A stretch of 64,000 nt of DNA from Methylovulum sp. (GTDB lineage: Bacteria; Pseudomonadota; Gammaproteobacteria; Methylococcales; Methylomonadaceae). Below are positions 26,393 through 33,070 of this stretch, piece by piece. How positions within the stretch are numbered: position 1 is the first letter of the stretch; every line of letters starts with the position of its first letter. The notes beneath the pieces were generated by a model. That model ran no database searches, was not told the origin of the DNA, and worked only from the letters and a program-made list of their open reading frames with translations. Location: contig JAQTQZ010000010.1 of NCBI GenBank assembly GCA_028712695.1, positions 55,055-119,054 of the forward strand, given 5' to 3'. The position numbers were made by a program, and so were the translations under genes.

Positions 26393-28201
26393 ATGCTTAT
26401 AGCCAAACACAAATTAACCCATAACCTGATAATCCTTTTTTTGCTCACTTCGGTAATACCGATAGCCTTTATTGGCTTTTGGAGCTACCAGTCGGGTAAG
26501 GAATCGTTAAAAACCCAGTTTTTGAACGATTTCACCGCCATTGCCCAAGCCAAGGGGCAAACCATCAGCCAATACCTCGATACTGAAGTGATCCGTATTG
26601 AAAACCTTGCCGCTGACGACGATTTGCAACAGCAGCTCCTGCAAAGCGAGGGTGCTGCCAGCAACAATGAAGCACTGGCGGCGCAATGGCAAAAGCTTAT
26701 TAAAGCCAAAACCTTATCAAACCAAGCTGACCTCAACCACGGCTATAGCGAAACTTTGGTGATGGATGCCAATGGCCGCGTGGTGGCATCCACCGACAAC
26801 CAAGCCGTGGGGCGTGATGAATCTGCCGATGACCTCTTCAATGCCGCCCTTGACGGTGTGCATATCAAAGATGTCTATGAGCATCCTGGCAGCAAACAGC
26901 AAGGTTTTGCAGTGTCTGCCCCCATCCGCCAATCCGGTTCTGGCAAACTGCTGGGCGTAGTCGCCAACCGCCTGACGTTGGATACACTCACCGACATCAC
27001 CACTAATCGCCAAGGTTTACGGGAAACGGGTGAAGCGTACATCGTTAATAAAAACGGTTACATGATCACCCCGTCGCGTTTTATCCCCAACGCCATCCTG
27101 AAGCAAAAAGTCGATTCTGAACCCGTGCGTCTGTTCCAAACCCAGCAACGGGACATGGCGGGCTTGTATGCCGACTACCGCAATATGCCGATTGTTGGCG
27201 CATCGGATGGGCAACTGCTGAACAAACGTTACGATTTAGGCTGGCTATTGTTAGTGGAAATCGACGAAGCCGAAGCTAATGCCGAAATCGTCCAACTAGG
27301 TAATTGGGAGCTGCTGTTTGGCCTGGCCACGGCCGCTGTTGCCGCCGCTATCGGCTTGTTTTACGGACGCATGTTAAGCCGTCCGATCAGCCAAGCCACC
27401 GCCGAGGTGTTCACCACCTCCAGCGAATTGTCGATTACTACCGACGAACACGAACGCACCGCCGCGCAACAGGCCGTTGCCGTCAATGAAACCAGCGCGA
27501 CTATGAACGAACTGGGGCGCTCAGCGCAGCAATCCATTTTGCAAGCCGATGCCGCCAGCCAAGAGGCCCAACAAGTGGCCAACAAAGCGTTGGCGGGAGC
27601 CACCACCATGCAAGAGCTGTTGACCAGCATGGACATTTTGCGCGGTAAAGTTGAGCATATTGGCACGCAAATCTTGCGTTTGAGCGAACAGACCAGCCAG
27701 ATTGGCCATATCACTGAAGCCGTGAAAGACATCGCCAACCAAACCAATTTGCTGGCGCTCAACGCTGCCGTGGAAGCCACACGGGCTGGCGAACACGGCA
27801 AGGGCTTTACGGTGGTCTCGCAAGAAATCCGCAAACTTGCCGAGCAAAGCAAAAAGTCCGCCGAACATATCAGCAATTTGCTGGAGAACATCCAGAAAGT
27901 CACCAACACTACGGTGTTGGCTGCCGAAGCCGGTACCCAAACCGCACAAACCAGCAGCCAACAAGCGGAACTGACCAAACGCAGTTACGATGAACTGTCT
28001 GATGCCGTCAACAATATTGCCGATGTCTTGCAGCAAATTTCACTCACCGCCAAACAACAAGCCAACGCCACCAATCAAGTGGTGGAAGCAATGAATATGC
28101 TTAATACCGGTGCTAAAGAAACCGCCAATGGCATCACCCAAAGCAAGCTGGCGATCCAGAATTTGAACAAGGCGGCAGGGCAATTGCAGAACATGATTTG
28201 A
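26393..28201 (+). CDS. wspA: WspA-like methyl-accepting receptor with Cache-type sensor
   Basis: A 602-residue membrane receptor. Helix 1 spans ~10-30. A ~260-residue periplasmic domain follows with Cache-like signatures ([31 protein letters not shown]). Helix 2 spans ~304-325. Directly after it comes a short [10 protein letters not shown] segment and then the coiled-coil signalling domain. The hairpin tip [20 protein letters not shown] is clear. I see no full HAMP domain. The ATG at 26393 follows TGAGGA. In the Wsp pathway this receptor senses surface contact and drives the WspE-like kinase. P. aeruginosa WspA has a four-helix-bundle sensor with HAMP, so the input here is different. Confidence 0.92.
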   Translation: MLIAKHKLTHNLIILFLLTSVIPIAFIGFWSYQSGKESLKTQFLNDFTAIAQAKGQTISQYLDTEVIRIENLAADDDLQQQLLQSEGAASNNEALAAQWQKLIKAKTLSNQADLNHGYSETLVMDANGRVVASTDNQAVGRDESADDLFNAALDGVHIKDVYEHPGSKQQGFAVSAPIRQSGSGKLLGVVANRLTLDTLTDITTNRQGLRETGEAYIVNKNGYMITPSRFIPNAILKQKVDSEPVRLFQTQQRDMAGLYADYRNMPIVGASDGQLLNKRYDLGWLLLVEIDEAEANAEIVQLGNWELLFGLATAAVAAAIGLFYGRMLSRPISQATAEVFTTSSELSITTDEHERTAAQQAVAVNETSATMNELGRSAQQSILQADAASQEAQQVANKALAGATTMQELLTSMDILRGKVEHIGTQILRLSEQTSQIGHITEAVKDIANQTNLLALNAAVEATRAGEHGKGFTVVSQEIRKLAEQSKKSAEHISNLLENIQKVTNTTVLAAEAGTQTAQTSSQQAELTKRSYDELSDAVNNIADVLQQISLTAKQQANATNQVVEAMNMLNTGAKETANGITQSKLAIQNLNKAAGQLQNMI

Positions 28202-28213
28202 TGCAATGGGAAT

Positions 28214-28263
28214 GCGGCCTTTTTGGTCGCTGCTTTGCGGCCAAGAGGGCCGCGCTCCTTTTT
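28214..28263 (+). terminator. GC-rich hairpin with T-run between wspA- and wspE-like genes
   Basis: GCGGCC (28214-28219) pairs with GGCCGC (28248-28253). Inside it TTGGTCGC pairs with GCGGCCAA through one G-U. Five T follow at 28259-28263. It fits an intrinsic terminator or attenuator in the 78-bp gap and would reduce kinase transcripts relative to receptor. Confidence 0.6.
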
Positions 28264-28279
28264 GAGCCAAAACAAAACA

Positions 28280-30463
28280 ATGATTGACGACCCCGATTTG
28301 CGGCAAATGTTTAAAGCAGAATGCGAAGAGCGTCTGCATAATCTTGAGCAACACTTATTGCAGTTGGAAAAACAGCCGGACTTGCCTGCACCTATGGACG
28401 AGGTGTTTCGGGAAGCGCACAGCTTAAAAGGCTTGGCGCGGATGCTGGACGTAAAAAATATGGAGCAAGTCGCGCATCATTTTGAAAGCGTATTAAAAGC
28501 CTCGCTAAAAACAAATGCACCGTTGGCAGTGGCAGTCATCGATCGGCTGTATCACGGCATCGACGACTTGCGCGGTTTGGCGGACGAAGCCGTCACCGGT
28601 ATTGCCTATCCTATTGGCGTAGATGCGGTGCTGGCCCGTTTAATGGACGGACAACCCGCAAATGACACCAAACCAGCCGCGCCAGAAACCGTAGCATTAA
28701 CGCCCACAGCACCCGAACCAATCATCCCACCCCCCCCGTTTTCCAATAGCGATAGCGGCGAAGCCATCGCCCCGATTGCCACCAGTAAAATCGACACCAT
28801 CCGCGTCGGCACGCAGCAATTGGATAATTTAATGACCCACGTCAGCGAGCTGACCGTCAATAAAAACCGATTGGCACAGCGGCTGGGTGATGTCAGCGAT
28901 CTGTTGTTTTACTGGGAAGAATGGAAGCAACAACACCGCGATCTTTACAATGCCGATTTGGCGCAAATGGAAAGCCGCCTATACGCCTTGCGCCATCAGC
29001 TTTACGAAGACAATAACCGCTTCGATTACTTAAACCACGAAATCGGTGATGGTATCCGTTCCATCCGATTGTTGCCGTTATCGACCACCTTTAGCTTATT
29101 TCCGCGCATGGTGCGCGATATTGCCAAGCAAGAACACAAACAAGTCAACTTGGTTATTGATGGCGATGACACCGCAGCAGACAAGCGCATCATTGAAGAA
29201 ATCAAAGACCCGCTCACCCATCTGCTCCGTAACGCCATTTGCCACGCCATTGGAACGCCTGAACAACGCCGCTCCTTAGGCAAACCCGAAACCGGCACTA
29301 TCCGCCTGAGTGCGCAGCAAACGCCAACCACTATCGTCATTACTGTTGCCGATGATGGCGGGGGCATTAATGTAGAAAAAATCAAGCAGCGGGCCTTGCA
29401 AAACCAATTGTACAGCGCAGATGAACTGGCGGCGATGACTGACCCGCAACTGCAAGAACTGATTTTTAGCCAAGGCTTTTCCACCGCCGACCAAGTTAAT
29501 GACATTTCCGGACGTGGTTTAGGTATGGCGATTGTCCGCACCACCATTGAGCAGCTTAAAGGCCACATCGACATTGATTCCACGCCAGGCATAGGCACCA
29601 GTGTCCAAATCGTTTTGCCGATAACGCTAGCGACTACCCAAGTCATCATTGTTGAATTACAAAAACGTTATTATGGCATCCCCATGGAAGCCATCGAGCT
29701 GATTAGGAGCGTGACACCAGAGCAGTTGTTCAATATTGACGGCAGCCTCAGCGTATTACAAGCTGGGCAGGCGGTATCCGTGGCGCGTTTAAGTGATGTG
29801 TTAGGTGTCGCCAACAGCAGCTCTAATATGCCTAATTTTGCGGTGATTGTTAGTGTTAAGCATGGCAAACTGGCCTTATTAGTTGACCGCTTACTGGACG
29901 AGCAGGAAATTTTTCTGAAACCATTAGGCGGCGTGTTAAAGCGGGTACGCAATATCAGCGGCGTGACCGTATTGGGCAATGGCGAAATCTGCCTCATCTT
30001 AAATCCGCACGATTTGGTCAAAACCGCTTATGGCAAAAAAGCCATCCACTATCCCGTGGCCTATCCTGTCGCCAAAAGCCAATCGGCAACGCCCAGTAAA
30101 AACCTCAATATTCTGTATGCCGAAGACTCCATTACAGCCCGCACGCAAATCAAACGTTTTTTGGAGAAGGCCGGTTATGTGGTCACGGCGGCGGTGGACG
30201 GGCGCGATGCTTACGAAAAACTGGCGGGCAACAGCTTTATGGCCGTGGTGAGCGATGTCACCATGCCCAATATGGATGGTCTGATGCTGACTGAGAAAAT
30301 CCGCAGCCATCCACAACACAAAGACTTGCCGATTATTTTGCTCAGTGCCATGGATAAGGCCGATGATCGCCAACGTGCATTGGAATTGGGCGCCAATGGC
30401 TATTTAAGCAAAAGTGCGTTCGACCAAAGGCATTTGCTAGAGGCATTAAAAAATTTGGTTTAG
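28280..30463 (+). CDS. wspE: WspE-like CheA-REC hybrid kinase
   Basis: A 727-residue histidine kinase of chemotaxis type. Hpt domain with His47 (REAHSLKGLARM), Pro-rich linker (~135-175), dimerisation helices, ATP-binding domain (LLRNAICHAIG, VADDGGGINVEK, DISGRGLGMAIV), CheW-like domain, and a C-terminal receiver (608-727) with Asp659 in VVSDVTMP. This CheA plus receiver form is WspE, which phosphorylates WspR and WspF. The N-box reads HAIG where CheA proteins usually have HGIE. The ATG at 28280 was chosen because the upstream frame runs through the terminator-like hairpin; its ribosome site is weak, in line with reduced expression. Confidence 0.93.
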   Translation: MIDDPDLRQMFKAECEERLHNLEQHLLQLEKQPDLPAPMDEVFREAHSLKGLARMLDVKNMEQVAHHFESVLKASLKTNAPLAVAVIDRLYHGIDDLRGLADEAVTGIAYPIGVDAVLARLMDGQPANDTKPAAPETVALTPTAPEPIIPPPPFSNSDSGEAIAPIATSKIDTIRVGTQQLDNLMTHVSELTVNKNRLAQRLGDVSDLLFYWEEWKQQHRDLYNADLAQMESRLYALRHQLYEDNNRFDYLNHEIGDGIRSIRLLPLSTTFSLFPRMVRDIAKQEHKQVNLVIDGDDTAADKRIIEEIKDPLTHLLRNAICHAIGTPEQRRSLGKPETGTIRLSAQQTPTTIVITVADDGGGINVEKIKQRALQNQLYSADELAAMTDPQLQELIFSQGFSTADQVNDISGRGLGMAIVRTTIEQLKGHIDIDSTPGIGTSVQIVLPITLATTQVIIVELQKRYYGIPMEAIELIRSVTPEQLFNIDGSLSVLQAGQAVSVARLSDVLGVANSSSNMPNFAVIVSVKHGKLALLVDRLLDEQEIFLKPLGGVLKRVRNISGVTVLGNGEICLILNPHDLVKTAYGKKAIHYPVAYPVAKSQSATPSKNLNILYAEDSITARTQIKRFLEKAGYVVTAAVDGRDAYEKLAGNSFMAVVSDVTMPNMDGLMLTEKIRSHPQHKDLPIILLSAMDKADDRQRALELGANGYLSKSAFDQRHLLEALKNLV

Positions 30464-30597
30464 CTGAAGATTGGCTAGACTTGGTCCTACAGTTTAATCC
30501 ACGTGGGGACTCATTTTACAACGTTCCCGGCCTGTAAATTATTTCCAAGCCACAACTTAGAAATGCGTTTAATGGATTATTTAATGGAGTAAACCAA

Positions 30598-31656
30598 TTG
30601 ATAGAAGTATTTTTAGTCGCTGGCGACTTGCCTGCCTTATCGGCAATACAAGCTGGCCTTACCGCTTATTCTGACATTTGTATCGTCGGTACAGCGCAGA
30701 CGGCGGCGGAGGCTTTGGCACAAATTACGTTGCTAAAACCTGCCGTCATTTGCAGCACCGCCCATTTGTCCGACCAAACCTGCTTGGCGTTGGTGGCGCA
30801 GATCATGGAACACCAACCAACGCCAATACTCATCCTTAGTGGCGACAACGATCCCATCCTAGAACAAGACTTGCTGGCGGTAGGCGTGGTTGAAGTGCTG
30901 GTAAAACCGGCCTATTTGCCCGAAGCGGCTTTTGCCAAAGAGTTATCCCGCAAACTCAAAGTGCTATCTGGCGTGATGGTGTTCGGACGCGCCGCCAGCA
31001 TCGACATCGCAGCAAACAAACTTGAACTACCCGTGGCTCCCAGTCAGCTTGGCCAATTACCTCCCGTCACCACTAACAAGCCTCGCCGTAAACCGGCCAT
31101 TGTCGTTATCGGCGCTTCCACAGGAGGCCCGCATGCCTTAGAAAGGGTGTTGTCCAAACTTCCTGCTGACTACCCTTTACCCATCGTCTGTATCCAACAT
31201 ATCAGCCAAGGTTTTCTAGCCCCGTTCATCCTCTGGCTAAGCGGCAAAGTTAAATTGCCTGTCAGCATTGCCATCGCCGGTCAACTACCGGAAAACGGGC
31301 ATATTTATTTTGCTCCCGACCATGCCAATTTGGAGTTTGACCAACAAGGCCGCTTCCGTCATAGCCACGGTACAGAGTTTTTGCACTACCCGTGCGTTAA
31401 CGTCACCTTCAACGCTGCCGCCAAATTTTACGCTAACCACACGCTAGCGGTTTTATTAACCGGCATGGGAGAGGATGGCGCCGATGGCCTGCAAGCCATA
31501 GCCCAAGCGGGCGGTGTAACAATTGCCCAAGACGAAGCCAGTTCAGCCGTATTTGGAATGCCCAAAGCAGCGATTGAAAAAGGCGCGGCGCAGCAAGTGC
31601 TTAATCTGGAAGAGATTTTCGAAGCTTTGCATAAGCTAGGTAGGGCCGGGTGCTGA
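30598..31656 (+). CDS. wspF: WspF-like CheB methylesterase with degenerate receiver
   Basis: A 352-residue chemoreceptor methylesterase. The C-terminal catalytic domain is intact: Ser174 in VIGASTGGPHAL, His201 in CIQHISQGF, Asp293 in LLTGMGEDGADG. The N-terminal receiver-like domain (1-105) keeps the fold and Lys103 (LVKP). The phosphoacceptor Asp is Thr54 (AVICSTAHL) and the acidic pair is Ala-Gly (FLVAGDLP). It cannot be phosphorylated in the usual way. The start is TTG, supported by AATGGAG nine bases upstream; the next in-frame ATG would delete most of the receiver. It is last in the operon, 134 bp after wspE. In Pseudomonas, loss of WspF activity locks the pathway on. Confidence 0.92.
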   Translation: MIEVFLVAGDLPALSAIQAGLTAYSDICIVGTAQTAAEALAQITLLKPAVICSTAHLSDQTCLALVAQIMEHQPTPILILSGDNDPILEQDLLAVGVVEVLVKPAYLPEAAFAKELSRKLKVLSGVMVFGRAASIDIAANKLELPVAPSQLGQLPPVTTNKPRRKPAIVVIGASTGGPHALERVLSKLPADYPLPIVCIQHISQGFLAPFILWLSGKVKLPVSIAIAGQLPENGHIYFAPDHANLEFDQQGRFRHSHGTEFLHYPCVNVTFNAAAKFYANHTLAVLLTGMGEDGADGLQAIAQAGGVTIAQDEASSAVFGMPKAAIEKGAAQQVLNLEEIFEALHKLGRAGC

Positions 31657-31809
31657 CAGGGCGATTGCGGGGGACAGAATTGGTAGTAGTTTGTTTGGCT
31701 GTTAATGGATCGGAGGTAACTTTGCCTAGCAGTTAAACAAGTAGGGTTCTGTTTTTCTTTGTTTCCATGTTGGAATAATACACTTTTTAGACTGAAGGTA
31801 GGTAGCATT

Positions 31810-31829
31810 AGTTAAGTGATATGACGCAG
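31810..31829. repeat. Direct repeat AGTTAAGTGATATGACGCAG, copy 1
   Basis: Identical over 20 bases to 32038-32057, 228 bp apart. A third partial copy (TTAAGTGAT) begins at 32009. The position far upstream of the candidate sigma-54 promoter suits an activator binding site. Confidence 0.7.
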
Positions 31830-32037
31830 CTTGGTAAATCCCTTGTTATATTCCTGTATATTTTATAATAAGCTGATTTTCAACTATTTTATGAGATATT
31901 TTGGAATGCGTTGGGTATTCAATTAGCGCCTTAAAAAACCAAATATACCCAGTAACTGTAAAATTACCTTATTGATTTAAGGTTATTTTTAAGGGGGCTT
32001 GGCTAAAATTAAGTGATTTGGCATATTCTTAATTACA

Positions 32038-32057
32038 AGTTAAGTGATATGACGCAG
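32038..32057. repeat. Direct repeat AGTTAAGTGATATGACGCAG, copy 2
   Basis: Exact match to 31810-31829. It lies about 65 bp upstream of the candidate -24 element, at a typical enhancer distance for a sigma-54 activator. Confidence 0.7.
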
Positions 32058-32119
32058 TTTTATTTAATGCAGGCTTGTTTTTTTAGCTTATATTATTGAT
32101 TTTTAAGTTATAAACAAAA

Positions 32120-32135
32120 TGGCATAAAAGGTGCT
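32120..32135 (+). promoter_or_regulatory. Candidate sigma-54 promoter for the corA-like gene
   Basis: TGGCATAAAAGGTGCT has the invariant GG (32121-32122) and GC (32133-32134) with ten bases between, as in the -24/-12 consensus TGGCAC-N5-TTGC. The start codon lies about 100 bp downstream. I recall that the M. capsulatus mopE operon was reported to use a sigma-54 promoter, which would agree. Confidence 0.5.
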
Positions 32136-32233
32136 TTTAATGATTTACAACAGCCTGTTGTTGCACATCCGTTAATGAAAAACGGATGCTAAGTAAATCA
32201 AAAAACCTACTTTTTGAATAGGAAAGCACTTTA

Positions 32234-32875
32234 ATGAAAGCGAATAGCAAATACATGGCCTCTTTTATTTCTTTGGTTGCAGTTGGTCTGTTGGCGGCTT
32301 CTGCAAGTCAGGCAGCGACAAAGCCAGCGAGTATCTTTACGTTTAATGCTAGCGTGACGGATGATGTTTTTTCCGTTAAAAGTAAAGGTTGGCGGGATCC
32401 TGCTTTTGGCGATATGGGTTGGACGCACAGCTCCGACTGGGGAACTGTCCAAGTCAAAAAAGGCCAGACCGTGACCATCAAAATGGCGGCGGTCGATGCG
32501 GGCATCCATCCGGGCATTACCGTTTGGTATCGTGGCCCATCTGATACTGCACCTAATGATTATGTTGTCGATCATTTTTATCCACAAAATGCAAATTTTG
32601 CTAAATTTGGAGCGGTTGATGACACAACGGGTGATGCGCTGGGCAATATTATCATGAAGTATGTTGTCCATGGTTATGACTTGGATGGCAACACTAAAAA
32701 AGTAAAAAGCATGAACCCCATAAAAGATGGTGTCTCAGGTGAATTGGAAGTGAGTTTTACTGCATCACGCCCAGGCACTTATATGTTTGTGGTCGGTGGC
32801 TTTAACCCTGATGCAGGGATTGATTCCTCTTTGAGGTATGACGTAAATGTTAACCTTACGGTTACTGCACCTTAA
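32234..32875 (+). CDS. corA: CorA/MopE-type secreted copper-binding protein
   Basis: A 213-residue protein with a signal peptide cleaved near ASQAA (residue ~28) and a beta-sandwich-like mature part. Trp63-Thr64-His65 gives the W-x-H motif of methanotroph CorA and MopE, and His114 is a candidate second ligand. From the literature as I remember it, those proteins bind Cu(I) through two histidines and a kynurenine made from the tryptophan two residues before the first histidine. This is not the magnesium channel also called CorA. A diheme MauG-like gene follows 195 bp downstream, matching the corA-corB and mopE-SACCP pairs. Expression is expected to rise when copper is scarce. Family call is from motif and context. 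Confidence 0.82.
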   Translation: MKANSKYMASFISLVAVGLLAASASQAATKPASIFTFNASVTDDVFSVKSKGWRDPAFGDMGWTHSSDWGTVQVKKGQTVTIKMAAVDAGIHPGITVWYRGPSDTAPNDYVVDHFYPQNANFAKFGAVDDTTGDALGNIIMKYVVHGYDLDGNTKKVKSMNPIKDGVSGELEVSFTASRPGTYMFVVGGFNPDAGIDSSLRYDVNVNLTVTAP

Positions 32876-32898
32876 GTAATCGCCCGCTGTTTTTTTTA

Positions 32899-32933
32899 GG
32901 CCATTTCCATTGCAGTTGGCGGTGGAAATGGCC
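32899..32933. promoter_or_regulatory. 11-bp perfect stem-loop between corA- and corB-like genes
   Basis: GGCCATTTCCA (32899-32909) pairs exactly with TGGAAATGGCC (32923-32933), loop 13 bases. A run of T lies before it, not after, so on the plus strand it is not a classic terminator. It may protect the upstream corA transcript or partly terminate it. Confidence 0.5.
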
Positions 32934-33070
32934 ACAGGGGTTGTTTAACGTTCAAACAGTGCTGTATTTGTGGGTACGCCCCATTTCTCCGATAGGACAC
33001 AACCTTCTCTTAATCTTAAGTCGAAAGTCACAAGATACAGTCCAAACAAAAATAATTAACAGGTCATTTT

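Larger units (their letters stand above)
31657..32233. other. 577-bp regulatory region upstream of corA-like gene
   Basis: No convincing gene. The first ~150 bp follow the wspF-like stop. The rest is strongly AT-rich and carries an exact 20-bp direct repeat, a third partial copy and a candidate sigma-54 promoter, all upstream of the copper-protein gene. The leader also has a small stem ATCCGTT...AACGGAT at about 32167-32187. Confidence 0.6.

Noticed and set aside
27361..28036. Long minus-strand frames (205 and 171 codons) opposite the receptor gene
   Set aside because: They are antisense shadows of the strongly supported receptor coding frame.
29026..29649. Minus-strand frame of 207 codons opposite the CheA-like gene
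   Set aside because: Antisense to the conserved ATPase domain; Ser/Met/Cys-rich composition typical of shadow frames.
22948..31656. Considered flagellar chemotaxis operon
   Set aside because: No cheY, cheZ or flagellar genes; CheR has a TPR tail, CheA has a receiver, and the output is a GGDEF protein, which together mark a Wsp-type system.
32234..32875. Considered a magnesium transporter because of the name corA
   Set aside because: Secreted beta-rich protein with no membrane helices or GMN motif; the shared gene name is coincidental.
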